A stretch of 64,000 nt of DNA. Origin: Lumbricus rubellus (taxonomy: Eukaryota > Annelida > Clitellata > Crassiclitellata > Lumbricidae). Positions 45,086 through 56,864 of this stretch are shown here, piece after piece; the first letter of the stretch is position 1; each line of letters opens with the position of its first letter. Position numbers and translations under genes: made by a program. A model generated the notes under the pieces. The model searched no databases and had not been told where the DNA came from. It worked only from the letters and a program-made list of their open reading frames with translations. Location: NCBI GenBank assembly GCA_945859605.1, contig OX243818.1, positions 38,008,273 through 38,072,272 of the forward strand, written 5' to 3'.

Positions 45086-45223
45086 ACTCACATGTAGGGC
45101 CTAGCATTTTAGTTACTCGTCTCAGTCTGAAATTGAAGTGCCGTTGGCCCACTGTAGGGCCTACAGGCTTCGAATGTTTTGGCATGTTTCACAAAATAAT
45201 GTTTCTAGAATTATTTCTTTCAG

Positions 45224-48200
45224 AAAAATTTACCCTGCGCGCAATTCGTGATTTCGATCCAGATCAGATGAATCAAAGCGAGATAAGACAACTCTACCGC
45301 ATTTCACAGACAATTATAAATTCGGAATGCATACACCTACGCCATGTAAAACATCTGATGCAAGCTAAAAGTGAAATGCATAAGCGACAACCTGGTGGGT
45401 CTGAAATCGGAATGCATAACCAAGATGAACGTAATTACGAAGAAAATGCAGAATTAAAAAAGACTGACCTGCCAATGCAAGACAAACAAACTACACCAAA
45501 GGACGACCTAGAAACACCAGATACAAAAGTTTGCAGCATTCGAGAAGCAATATCCAACATTGAAGAACAATTGACGACGGGTCAAATGGATCTGCAAACT
45601 GTGAGTCGCGTTGATGACCCCCTTCACCCGTATTACGGGCCTCCTAATGAAAAGGCGCTTGAATTTGAAGCAGGAGACAAAATGGAGACGATCCCTCCTG
45701 CAAATATTGGGTGAATATTTTGCAGAAATTTGAGTTCTCTTTAAAACGCAGTTTGTCCACAACAAAAACATTTGGGAAGTTCTATTCCTAAACTTGGCAG
45801 GCCGAAATTAAAATTGGCCCAACGTCGCTAACGATCACTGAAAGGAAAATGTTTTGTTACAGTACGGTAACCAAAACTTCCGCGGTCCAGTGTAATCACT
45901 AATCATAGCATAATTTGTTCTGTTGTCGGTCCACCCAATTTTGTTGCAAACAATATGCGACATTGGTCGCTCATTTCATTTGTTCCGTTCAACCGCTTTT
46001 CCTTGCTGCTAGTTCGGAAGCATTTCTAAAAAGTTTCTGTAGAAACTTCTATTACGATACCTGAGAGTTGATCCGATTTAAGGAAAGATTAATGACACAG
46101 AAGGGTTGCTAGATTTATGCTCTTAAAGCATTGAAAATTGGGCTAGGTTCTGGTGTTGCATTGGCTGATCCTCTGTGTAGGCCTGTCAGCCTTCCGTTAC
46201 CTAGGGATGATGATTAAATTCATCAATGAGGATGGGAATCTTTCAGGCTGCTGCGCAGTTAAATTTTAATCGTGTAAGCTTACAACTTGTTCTCAGCTGG
46301 TAATTTTTATATCATGTTCTATTACCGTGTACTTGTTAGTTTGAATGTACGGCATTATTGCTATACGTAAACTGATAATTAAGAATAATGAGGATATTAA
46401 ATATCTAAATTTTTTAGCCTAATGGTTTTGCAGTGACTTCAATGGATGGTGGCGGGTCAAGCACTTGGACAGTGGAGACATTGGATACATACCAAGAAAT
46501 TGCGTTGTAATAGGTAAATGCCAAAATACCCCTAGAACTATATAGTTCTACATGTATGTCCACTTTTTGCGAAACTGAGAAAAACGAATTTTAAGATTTG
46601 GTGACGAAAATGTTTTCTCCTGTTTCATTGATGGCGATTAAATTTACATTTACATTTTCGGACAACACTGTTTTCCCTAGTATGATCATAATGTTTATTT
46701 TGATCATAATTTAAATTTAATATGAGTAATTTGTATATAATTATGGCAGGGGTGACAATTTTTGGACATAGAGCAGTATAGCATTAATAATGTCGCGATT
46801 ATGGACACAGAAAACCATAAGATTGCGTACTATTATGTCCACTAGCAACTCTGTTACGCAACAATCTCGAAGCGACGTCGTACTGTCATATTTCCGTTTG
46901 GCTTGAACTTTTTCACAGAATACAATTATATTTCTGAAAAGCTATCCTTTTAATCTTAGATTCGCACTGCCGGTTAAAACAATCGTCTACATTTCGGGTT
47001 TTTGCAAGTTGTCTAAGCAACATCGACGTGGTGTGTAAGCGTCACCATTATGTCAGACAGCAAGTCCGGGTCACGTGTTCTAATCTCTCACTGCTATTGG
47101 CTATAGACATAACGCAGTATAGAAATATTTCACACATCCCTAAATTGCTGTGTATTTTTGAGGACATAGAACATTGTCACCTAAAATCACGTGACACAAA
47201 TTACACTTTCTATTGGTTGTGGACATGACTTTTGTGCCTCTATAGCATTGAAAAACCTTCCAAATTTTTGGACATAGAACTATATTGCACTGGCATAAGA
47301 GCTTCACAAAGCGTTTCCAGTTAAGCTAGACGGCTGAGGACATAGCCCAAGTCACCGCCATAACGGATATAGCGTTATGTTGATTTTCAAAAAAGTGGCC
47401 ATAGCACTGTATAATTCTAGCGGCAATATTTAATATTGCACTGGTACAAATTTAAAACTTCTGAACATTTAAATTTAGCCCAACTTGAAAACGATCCTTA
47501 CGCCAATGGCAGTTTACTTTGTGATCGTCGTTAAATTAGTGTCTGCATGCCGTCGCAGCCTCTATGGTTTGCTGCAGTAGGCCGATCGATGTCGCATAAA
47601 CTATGCCTCACTCACTAGATCCACCCTGAAGGAAAGGCTCAGATTGAAAACATTGAACATGCAAATACTCGGAACTCACAACCAGACTTCAATTATTCAT
47701 TCCGAAAAAGTCTGTAGCACCTCTTTAAGAAGCCTGCTCAGATCCGCTCCCAGCCACTACGAAAGAGAAGGGTCTTAAATAACTGGTATAAATTTAAGTA
47801 GGCCTAGGTATGTTATTCCGGCGTAGAAAGCGCAGCGCAGACACTCTTCATTGGCTTCCTGTATCGCAAAGCATAGAGTTCAAGATTTTGACACTTATGC
47901 GCAATTCTCTTCTTGGGGTAACTCCCTCCTACCTCCGTGCTTTCTGTAACCTGGTATCCTCTCTCCCTGGTCGCTCTGCCCTTCGTTCAACATCTTATGG
48001 TCTCCTTGTGGTTCCTCGCATGCGTGGTGCTACTGCCCAGTCCACAAGCTTTGCCTATGTTGGCCCATCTTGCTGGAACCGTCTTCCGCACAAGCTGTGT
48101 CTTCAGCTTCTCAGTCTCTCTCTCCCTCTGTTTAGGAAACGCCTGAAAACCCATACTATTCGTTAAGGGTAGTGCTAACTGTAGGGCCGGGAGCGCTATT

Positions 48201-51200
48201 GAACCTGTGAGCGGCGCTATATAAATGTTCAATTACATTCACAATTACAAAAAGCGCTAGCAGTTAGAGTATTTTCTCATAGCATTTATTGCATTTTGCT
48301 TTGTGATCGTCGCTAATTGTTGCTTTCAACTAATGGCAGTTTGATGCCAGCAAGTCAAAAATCTAAGCCATTAATGGCTTCTATCGACTGAAATTGTCTA
48401 GACTGCGTCATTAATGTGTATTTGAAATGTGCCTTTTTGAAACACACTGTTAATAAAAAAAACGTAATTGTGCATCAATTCTTATTGTTTAAATAGAAAA
48501 GGATCATCAACTTTCTGATACAACGGTGAGTTGTAAAACTATTAAATTTTTTTCCAATTAGGTTTTATATATAGTAGGCCAGATAGTAGCCTACCAATAA
48601 TGCCTATTTTCTTACATCCACGAGCTCTTGCATTTAAAATTATTAATGATTTCGTCCTGTGCCGCAAACCATAAACGAAAAAATTTAATTGGTTTTAGTT
48701 CCGGGTCATGGATTTAAAATCAACACAATTAAACCAGCTCAACCTGACTTTCAATTTCAGACTGAGAGATTCGCTAAATAGTCTATACAAATAATAATTA
48801 TTATTCCCCCGTCTGTAGTAGTGTTGAGATACTTCGTACTGACTCAGCCTCGCCCTGACCAATTGGAGGTCTCCAAATAATTATTGTTGCGTGACATAAT
48901 TTGCCACACTTAGGACATGTCAATCAAAGCACTGTCTTTAGCATAACCGGTCAATCAATAATTTGCCAGCCTCTTTGTTTGAGTGCGCTTGTGTCTGTTT
49001 CTTTGTCAGAGGGAAAACAAAGTGAAACATTATTTTGAACTTAATTAAATATTTATTTATATCAGAATTTGTTGTCGTCATTTAGGCCTACGAAATCGGC
49101 TAATTGACGCTTTTATTGAATGCAGCAATTATAACGCTAAACTATAATAATATTGCGATGTGACTTGTTATAACGATGATTTTAGTAAATACGGTTAATT
49201 AACCTGATTCACTAAAGCCTTAAACACTATGCTTAGTCTACTGTTTTTATTTCTAGCTCAGAAATCTTCCACTGGAGTTGCTGGATGATATTTTAGAGAA
49301 TTCGTATTTGCATTGGACACTGAATTTGTCAGAAGACCACAGAAACGCAGATGTCATCAGATCTTTGGCATCAGTCGACTTCTGTTGGTTTCAACGAATA
49401 ACAAAACGAAGACTAAAGACAAGCATATGCAAGCGGCAGAAAGGTAAACCTGATCTTCTATAGCTGCAATCATTTGCCACCTTCCAAACCACTAGGCTAC
49501 AACTGTTCTACGGACAACTCGTACACGACACCTGGTGCACGACAAAAATGTTCACTGGGTCGATGGTTGTTGCCACTAAAATAGAAGCTGCATCATTGAT
49601 GAAAAAGTCTGAGAAATGGAAGGTGCACTACGGTACTAATGTCCAAATAACAATATGCGGGTCTGCTTCTAAATTCGCATTTTCTGATCATCTGTGTTCA
49701 ATAGCTGGATGAGACCCTTTGACGAAATGACTCAGAAATCTTACAAAATAATATGATTACTGGCCCCACTTTTTGATGCAGCGTAGCCTAATTTTCCTCA
49801 ATAAAATGAGAATTAGCGCTGAGGTTTCTCCTTTACCTTTTCCGAAAATAGCCTAACTATGATTTATAACAAAGCTCTAATCTCATTCAAAGTAGGCCTT
49901 TTTGTAATGTTGTATTATTCCGTTTAGATTTCCATAATAAAACCAAGAGGAGAATTGAAATCATCAGAAACAACAGAAATTATTTCATAGAAAATATTCA
50001 ACTAAACGACGAGATGCTTCTGTCTCTCAACTACATAACGGATGAACAGCGTCAATTCATTCAACGACAACGTTCCAATCAAGATAGGAATGCAGAGCTT
50101 TTGTACTTCATGGAATCTTTCGACGAAGCAAAGTTTTCAAATTTCGTCAAATGTCTTCGACAAAATAACCAGAAGACAGTGGCAAAGGTTTTAAAAAACG
50201 GAGGAGGTTGAAAGATAATTATTATCTTTTTCTTAAGGAATGTTTTAAATTGACATGAACTATTTTAACATGATCAGAGCAGATTTCATTTTTGTCAAAT
50301 CGGATTAAGATATCTCCAAGTCCTTTTAGATTTAGCCGCATTGACGATCATTTTGTCTTATATAATTTGTTAGGGTAACAAGTTAAGAGAAAATTATCGT
50401 GGTAGGCCTATATGTAGCTTGGTATCATAATTCAGTTCAATATTTAAAATTTGTGGAAGAAGTTCATGATCCAGACTGGCCTATAGGCCTAAACATAGTC
50501 TATTTGTGGGGCGTGGTGGTGTAGGAGTGTGCTCAGTGCCTTGGTTTGGAAGGATACATGGCTTTTCAAACAAGAAATTAGAAGAACTGCACATAGTGCA
50601 CAACCAGAAATATTTTGGTGTTTGTGAAATTTTTTCCAACAAACACAAACATGTCAAATGTTGCAAGTCGGTGACGAAAAAATCTGATGACCTCTTTTTA
50701 GTCATGCGCTTCAAATTTCGGAATTTGGTCTTCCTGCTACATAGCCTACATGTATTTATGACTTCGCACTCCCTTCCTTCTTCCGTGGTGAACCGGTTGC
50801 AGTTACCTTTTTCTATTGGTTATCACTGCACAAGACTGCTTTTAAAACTGTACAAATCGCTTGCAACTGCGCATTTTGTGCAGAAATGCACGTTAGAAAA
50901 GTTCTGAAAATTCTGCTTGGAATCGATCTCAAGCCGCCACGTAGTATAGGCATAACCCTCAGCAAGTCCTTCACTAGGAATTGCTCATTCACTTCGGCGT
51001 GAAACTCCAATTCAGTATCCGGAATCGACTCTGATCTTGACGTAGTGCTCAAAACAAGTGCTCATACATAAAAAGTCACGCATGTAGATTGTAAAAAGGT
51101 AGCCTATGTTCAGAATAACTTTAGATTTTGAGCAATTCTCTGTCATCGTCTTTAACCTGTTCCCTTTACCTCGGCTAATATTGATACCACAATGCTAGTG

Positions 51201-53419
51201 CAAGATTCGCTGACAGTACTGTTGAAATCTATCTATTAACCAACTTGCGTTTTCACGGGAATCCAAGAATTGACATTATCAAAACACCAGGTTCTGCTCC
51301 TCGACGATGTTTTCTTTGGGACTATGGCAAAATGGGCCTACTCGTGTAATGTTCGCGGATCAATATAAAAATATCAAATTGTAGGTGCGCAAGAGAAATA
51401 AAGTCCGAATAAGACACATAAATAGGCCTATTCATTATTTCACCCCATAACTCGACCGTAAACTAAATGTCTAATATAAAATCAATTTGACAATAAACAT
51501 TTTGTTTTGAAGGAGTAATAAAAGTGCAAGTGCAATCTCGAGTTGCAAAGTGTATGGACATGCAGCAACTTCATCAGAGCATCGAAGACTTTCGGAACAG
51601 AACCTCATCATGGTCTTACCAAAGTCACAAACTCATTGCTGAACTGTGGAAGGAAAACATAGAAATTCTGAACTCAATACTGGACAGACGGACTTTGGTA
51701 ATTTGGATGTGGTGTCGTTCACAAAAGGCCGTAGAAAACTTGCGCATGCTGTACGAATCGAGTAAACTAAGAGAAATATTGTTACGGCTTGCAAATATCA
51801 GACCATTTTCTCCAGAAACCACACAGCCGATAGTTATCAGTATTGATAGAAATCATTTCAGGAAAACAGTTGGTGAGTTTTGAATTATCGCTTTTATAGC
51901 AAATAAACTTGTAAACATAGCTTCGGCGGACAAAGATATTGGCCATAACAATTAAATCGGTTTTATGTTTCTTTTTGTTGCATTACGTTTTTGAATTATA
52001 AAAAAACGGTGGGTGACCTCACTAAAAGTGGTATAACGTTTGTTCGGTTTGAAATATTTTTGATGAAATCTGGCCATCATGTGTAGATATGAACAATATT
52101 GTCTTTAAGCCTGTAAAATTTCATTTGTAAATTCCTACTTCAGACAAAGATATTGGCCAGAATAATTAAATCGGTGTTATGTTTCTTTTTGTTGCATTGC
52201 GTTTTTGAATTGTCAAAATACGGTGGGTGGCCTCACTAAGAGTGATGTAACTTTGTTCTGATCGAAATATTTTGATGAAATCTGCAAATAGCCTATGAAT
52301 TGTCTTTAAGACTGTAAAATTCATTTTCGAAGTTCTTACTTCTGGCCACGATATGGGCAAAAAACCTTAGGAGTTATTTCTTATGGCCCACCCTGTATGT
52401 ATACAATCATTATTAATTTATTATTATTAAATAAAGAATCTTTTTAAAATTCAGTCACGACCACGATTTCTATGAACTTCATTGGGAGAATCAGCAACGA
52501 AAGAGTGTATGGAATAACTAAGCTACAACATGAAATCTACGTCTTCTATTATCCAGACGCACCTACTCATCCTGTAGTTATAAGTGTCTTCGAGGATCAA
52601 AACCCATTTCGTATCAAGAATACAATGCATGTAAATAGACAAGAGTTTGGGTCTCCCTCTGACATTGTATCCAGTGAAAAGGACAACTGCCTCTACGTCT
52701 CTGTCTACGCTCAGGATTGCATCGGGAAGATTACAAAAGACACAGATGGCGAATACGAATTCATCAAGTGGCTGACGATTGATTATGATTCAACGACTTT
52801 GTCAGTGTCGAGAAAAGGTCATTTATTGTTGATTAACCACCACAATCTAATGATCTACGGATCAGACGCTGAACTTATTCGATCTATTCAGTTACCAAGT
52901 GACTTCGGGACGCTTTTTCATGCAGTGGAAACATCCATCGGAAACTTCATCGTTCTTCACCACATGGAAGAAGAGAAGATCGCCTGGCCAATGGGACAGG
53001 AAGGGAGTGGATACATGATAAGTGAATTGACGAGCGATGGACAGAAGGTCGTACGTCGCTTTATTTCATCAAACATAGAACAAAATCTGATTATGCCAAA
53101 ATATCTGTCACTAGATTCCGACGACCGAGTGATTCTGGCTCACGACTGGGATGGTAAAGTGATTCTATTTGATTCCGATCTTAAATGTAATCAAATTCTT
53201 TGCTCAACAGAACATGAAGAGGAAGAAATAGAAGAAGAAAGAGAAGAAGCAAAAGAAGAAGCAAAACAAAACGACGATGATGAAGAAGAAGAAGAAGAAG
53301 AAAGTGTAATCAAACGGCCAGAGAGAGTGTGCTACGACGAAGAAAACAAGCAGCTGATCGTCGGAGGATATCTCGGAGGAGGAATTAATGTCTACTCGTT
53401 CAGCCGAAAACAAACTTAG
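45224..53419 (+). CDS. Multidomain protein: SH3, F-box-like, CARD, helical region, NHL-type propeller (5' incomplete)
   Basis: Exons: 45224-45710, 46434-46513, 48497-48525, 49257-49443, 49928-50206, 51513-51872, 52455-53419. All are AG/GT bounded and join in one frame (phases 2,1,0,1,1,1), giving about 795 residues to TAG. The SH3 fold spans exons 1-2: HPYYGPPNEKALEFEAGDKM then NGWWRVKHLDSGDIGYIPRN. A 29-nt exon follows. Exon 4 reads LPLELLDDILENSYLHW...SLASVDFCWFQRI, an F-box-like domain. Exon 5 is a CARD: RNYFIENIQLNDEMLLSLNYI, ITDEQRQFI, DRNAELLYFM, FSNFVKCLRQNNQKTVAKVL, ending in Gly. Exon 6 is alpha-helical and unrecognised. Exon 7 is a beta-propeller of NHL type (VYGITKLQHEIYVFY, YLSLDSDDRVILAHDW, RVCYDEENKQLIVGGYLGGG) with a Glu/Asp-rich loop before the last blade. 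The upstream exon ends in phase 1 and was not found. The role is inferred: an adaptor or SCF-type ligase scaffold in immunity or cell death. Confidence 0.8.
46525..47430. repeat. Inverted-repeat element with GGACATAGAAC modules in intron 2
   Basis: Left CTAGAACTATATAGTTCTACATGT...GTCCACTTTTTG and right AAAAAGTGGCCATAGCACTGTATAATTCTAGCG are inverted. Between them variants of (T/A)GGACATAGAxCxxTAT recur about seven times (for example 46763, 47160, 47270, 47335). The architecture of short variable modules recalls the arrays at 8418 and 54169. Confidence 0.5.
47630..48241 (+). pseudogene. LINE 3' end (CR1/L2-like RT C-terminus) in intron 2
   Basis: The ORF at 47810-48166 reads LHWLPVSQSIEFKILTL, GVTPSYLRAF, RSALRSTSYGLLVVPR and GPSCWNRLPHKL, the standard C-terminal block of CR1/L2-type elements. 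The tail GCGGCGCTATATAAATGTTCAATTACATTC closes it. The 5' part is missing or decayed. It sits in the intron before the 29-nt exon. Confidence 0.75.
49497..49640. repeat. Truncated CGACAACTCGT-module element in intron 4
   Basis: CGGACAACTCGTACACGACACC and ATAGAAGCTGCATCATTGATG match the left end and core of the elements at 18255 and 19893. No right array. Confidence 0.55.
50505..51070 (+). repeat. SINE head and SINE body fragments with MITE-like DNA between, intron 5
   Basis: 50505-50570 resembles the SINE head (GGGGCGTGGTGGTGTAGGAG); 50930-51065 is SINE body (CCTCAGCAAGTCCTTCACT...CGGCGTGAAACTCC). The segment between carries GATGACCTCTTTTTAGTCATGCG at about 50687, the motif found in several MITEs, so an insertion may have split one SINE. 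Confidence 0.5.
51880..52395. mobile_element. mariner-like element with internal tandem duplication, intron 6
   Basis: The right end GGAGTTATTTCTTATGGCCCACCCTG precedes TA, as in the element at 42580-43149. Two direct ~205-bp copies (51930-52141 and 52142-52341) both contain GACAAAGATATTGGCC, TTTCTTTTTGTTGCATT and GGTGGGTGxCCTCACTAA. The left terminus is not clear. Confidence 0.55.
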
Positions 53420-53449
53420 CTTTCAATCCGCGAGATTCGCACAGTATCC

Positions 53450-53455
53450 AATAAA
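53450..53455 (+). terminator. Polyadenylation signal AATAAA
   Basis: AATAAA lies 31 nt after the stop codon of the multidomain gene. Confidence 0.65.
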
Positions 53456-53459
53456 TATA

Positions 53460-54168
53460 AAACCTATTCTGTTTCATTCATTTAGACTCCTTATATAAAA
53501 TAATGATCATCGATCTTATTACTCAGCTATGAACGACACGGCGATACACTAAAATCGAATATTTCATAAAACACAAAACAATGGTAGCCTAGGCTATTAT
53601 AATATACATGTATATTCTAATGCGTAGGCCTAGTAATTATCGAAAATGTGATATGTAATATTATAATATATAGCATAGCAATAATGATATATAAGTCTTA
53701 TATATATATATTACATTTATATTTAGGCCTATATACTTTGTACTTGGGATTTATTAATGTAATTAATTTTGCACTTTGGTCGGTAGAGGTTGAGCAGAGG
53801 CAAAATAATGTCCTAAATTATCTGAGAGTTGTTGCATCGTGTTCTCTTAGGGACAAGTACAACGCGTAGGTAAAATAAAAGCTTGGATTAACTGAAGCTG
53901 TTATTCAACTGCTCGTATTTTTTCGTGCTACACATGTCATAATAATTATTATGAAATATGTCAACCATTTATTTATTCCTACTTTAATCAGGCTTCATTT
54001 AGGTCGATGCCGTACTCAGAAATAGAGTCTGCTGAACTTGAGAGGCAGCCAATTGAACTGAAAAACATTGAGCCTTAAGTTAAGTTTGATATGATAAGCT
54101 TACAAGAGTCTGGTAAATGTTACGACAGAATTTCATGAACTACCTCTTCCTTACTATTACTGCCTCAT
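53460..54168. other. No gene seen
   Basis: AT-rich 3' flank with TATATA runs near 53700. The short 73-aa ORF has no features. Confidence 0.5.
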
Positions 54169-54896
54169 GGTGACCCGTCATAATAGCCCCGTCAAAACAG
54201 CCCCGTCAAAACAGCTTCGTCATAATCGCCCAGCGACAAATTAGCACCGTCATAATCGCCCAAGGGAAAAACAGCTCAGAAAAATTCAGTTCCCGACAAA
54301 ATAGCCTCGTCAAAACAGCCCGTGTAAACAGTTCCGCGAAAACAGTCCAGTCACTATTTCAGATATATAAAAAACATTCATCCAGCTTCCATTTCTGAAG
54401 CGTTTTATCATTCATCAACCTTCTATTTAAGATCTATAAAGCCTTCATCCAGTTACCATTTCTGAAGCGTTTTATCTGGATAAAGGCTTTTTTTAAAGGA
54501 TCTAATAATTAATCGGAGCTGGATGAAGGTTTTATAGATCTTAAGTAGAAACTGGATGAATGATAAAACGCTTAAGAAATAGAAGCGGGATTTATTTATA
54601 TTTTAAATAGAAGCTGGATGGATGATCAAAGGCTTGAAAAATCGAAGCTGGACGAAGGTTTTATTGATCTGAAATACAGGCTGGATTGATGATCTTAAAT
54701 AGAAGCTGGATGTAGGCTATGATAAAACGCGAAGTTCGTTTCCCAACGCGATCATTTCCGGAAGTCATATTAAACTTCACAAGCATTATTTTCACCAATT
54801 CGGCTTCCTTAAAAAGACGTTGATTTCGTCGACCTCTGTTTTTAAACGAAGATCGTGTGTTATTCCGCGACTTTGTCGGTCCCCGACAAAATAGCC
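54169..54896. mobile_element. Element with terminal CGTCAAAACAGCCC module array and AGAAGCTGGAT core
   Basis: From 54169 (GGTGACC) about ten modules such as CGTCAAAACAGCCC, CGTCATAATCGCCC and CGACAAAATAGCC run to 54350. The core (54350-54730) is a palindrome-rich set of ATCCAGCTTCCATTTC and AGAAGCTGGATGAA in both orientations, with TGATAAAACGC. One isolated module (CGACAAAATAGCCCCGG) occurs at 54884. The right array is lost or directly oriented, so the right end is uncertain. Confidence 0.6.
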
Positions 54897-55145
54897 CCGG
54901 TGTAAAGGTTTCAAATTACCCCCTCCTAAACATTACCCCCCTGAAAACTGTAATTTGCATCAATCATCGCATTTATTGCACTAAAAATAGCAGAAAAATT
55001 ATCCCGCTTCTTGTTTTGGTCGGAAGATTTTCATCCGGCATCCCACTTCGTGGTTTGTTATCAATATTTTCATCTGTAACTAAAACACTAAATGGCCGCT
55101 GAAGTTACATAGAGAAATGGCTTCGAGGCTATTATTTTTTGCCGA
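54897..55145. mobile_element. Foldback element, CCGGTGTAAAGG family, left half only
   Basis: CGGTGTAAAGGTTTCAAATTACCCCC through to CTTCGAGGCTATTATTTTTTGCCG matches the left half of 41374-41833, with several substitutions. It abuts the preceding module element directly. Confidence 0.75.
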
Positions 55146-55282
55146 TTGATTGTTACTCCTAGGTTCAAGTCTCTTAAATAAACCAGCAGCGAGAAACGAA
55201 GCAGAAACCGCACGCCAATTGTGTAGCTTTTGCATGCTTGTAAATGATATGCACAGTATATCAATGGATTATACATAGTTGT

Positions 55283-55515
55283 GTGGGGAGGGGTGGTGTA
55301 GGCCCTTAGGAATGCTGGGTGCCTTGGGGCTGAAAGGTTGCGTGTTCGAATCCACGTCAAGCAATCGCGTATGGACCCTCAGCAAGTCCTTCTTTCGTAA
55401 TTATTGCTCATTCACTCCGGCATGAAACAGGCCTATAATAATATTATTAGGCCTATGTTGTCGGGAACCCCTTTGCTTAGACATCTTGATGGGGCGCTAT
55501 AGCAAGTACGTGTTC
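55283..55515 (+). repeat. tRNA-derived SINE
   Basis: GGTGGTGTAGG head, B box TGTTCGAATCC (55343-55353), body CCTCAGCAAGTCCTTC...GGCATGAAAC, tail GATGGGGCGCTATAGCAAGTACGTGTTCATTC. The B box is closer to consensus than in the 44526 copy; TAGGCCTA words interrupt the body. Confidence 0.75.
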
Positions 55516-55559
55516 ATTCATACCTTTATACACGCATGGATGTCTATGTAGTAGGCCTA

Positions 55560-55665
55560 CGTCTATTTGTGGACAACCCTTCGGACTAGAAGCGGGGCTC
55601 GATAATTGGCCAGTGTACTGCGAATAGTTTACAAGCGGCGCTATATAAATTTTAGGTTTTTCATT
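55560..55665 (+). repeat. LINE/SINE tail fragment
   Basis: GGACAACCCTTCGGACTAGAAGCGGGGCTC...AAGCGGCGCTATATAAATTTTAGG shares the GCGGCGCTATATAAAT tail of the LINE at 47630-48241. Confidence 0.5.
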
Positions 55666-55724
55666 CCGATTATGAATTTGCGAATTCACGAATGTTGAGC
55701 CGTGACGTTTATTTTTACTGCAGT

Positions 55725-55890
55725 GTTCAGAAAGGTCTTTCTAAACGGGTTTTTATGGTTAAAAGGTCTTTTTCTTTTCAAATAGGTTCTTTCTTTTTAA
55801 AAATCTTTCTTGGTCTATTTCTTTTTAAAAAGGTCTTTTCAGAGGTCTTTTTCTTTTTATATTTTTTTTAAAAAGTCTTTCTTTCCGTGA
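55725..55890. repeat. TCTTT-rich tract
   Basis: Imperfect repeats of GGTCTTTTTCTTTT, pyrimidine-rich on the plus strand. Confidence 0.7.
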
Positions 55891-56115
55891 ATTTAAAAAT
55901 AGTAGTTATAGAGCGTTTGGAACGGGTGATAATTCCTCTCAGTCGACCATGGCAAAGACGGCGGGTTTCTTCACTCTTTGCTGATGTTGTTGAGATCATA
56001 GGCACCAAGGAAGAATGATGTCCAAGGGTCATTTGCCGATCTTGTTGAAATCAGAACCATTTGCCGTTCTTGTTATTATGCGTGACCAAGACGGTTCGTT
56101 TCTCTTTAAGAGCGG

Positions 56116-56118
56116 ATG

Positions 56119-56152
<34 letters not shown>
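56116..56152. repeat. (CTG)n trinucleotide repeat
   Basis: Eleven GCT/CTG units. The ORF across it (68 aa, poly-Leu) is not otherwise gene-like. Confidence 0.85.
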
Positions 56153-56154
<2 letters not shown>

Positions 56155-56169
56155 CAGGACCGGTTTCAG

Positions 56170-56860
56170 AGCGAATGCCAGATCGAGATCTCGATCCCTA
56201 AGAACAAGTGCAAATTATTAACTAGACGTGTTTACTGTTTAGGGTAAGTTTTAAGTTGATAGGCTACTGGTGAATTGTTAAAGGCCTATATCCAGTTTAT
56301 TTTTTCCCACATTTTATAGCATTCATTAGGACCTTTAATTATTATACCATACTTTTGCTTGTCCTGTCTATTACTCCACTCCTCTCAACCTAATCTTAGT
56401 TTTAAATTGTATTTTAAAATCTTACCTGTCGTACTTAAATATATTTATGTAAAATTAGGTTATTTTTGTTGTAGGCATCTCTACCAGTTTACTGACATAT
56501 TACATACACGTCGGTGTATATAACAATAGCTTAAGCAAAAACACTGAGCATGAACCCGTCCAATCAATTGACGATTGTGATTCTCTATCCGACCACCCCA
56601 CCCCCGTTATTTCTAATACACACAAGCAATCTTCCAAAATGCCTACTCTACTACAGCTAATCTATTCCCTTTCCCCAATATAACTAGGGGAAATTCCGGG
56701 AATGCCTCGGCGAATTGAGGACGGTTGGCAGCCCTACCAGCTTGGTAGCCAGAGGGTTAATATAAAATATTAAATATGTAGCTCCTTCTTAGCAGTGCTG
56801 CTAAGGGCATACAGGGCAGGACAGAATCAGATTGAAAACAAAATCCTAAATTGGCTCCAC
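56170..56860. other. No gene seen
   Basis: AT-rich intergenic DNA, or intron of the secreted-protein candidate on the minus strand. No further exon was recognised. Confidence 0.45.
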
Positions 56861-56864
56861 CTAC

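Noticed and set aside
45133..45223. Upstream extension of the SH3-containing exon to a TTG start
   Set aside because: A polypyrimidine tract and CAG at 45221-45223 mark an acceptor; the extension translates intron sequence.
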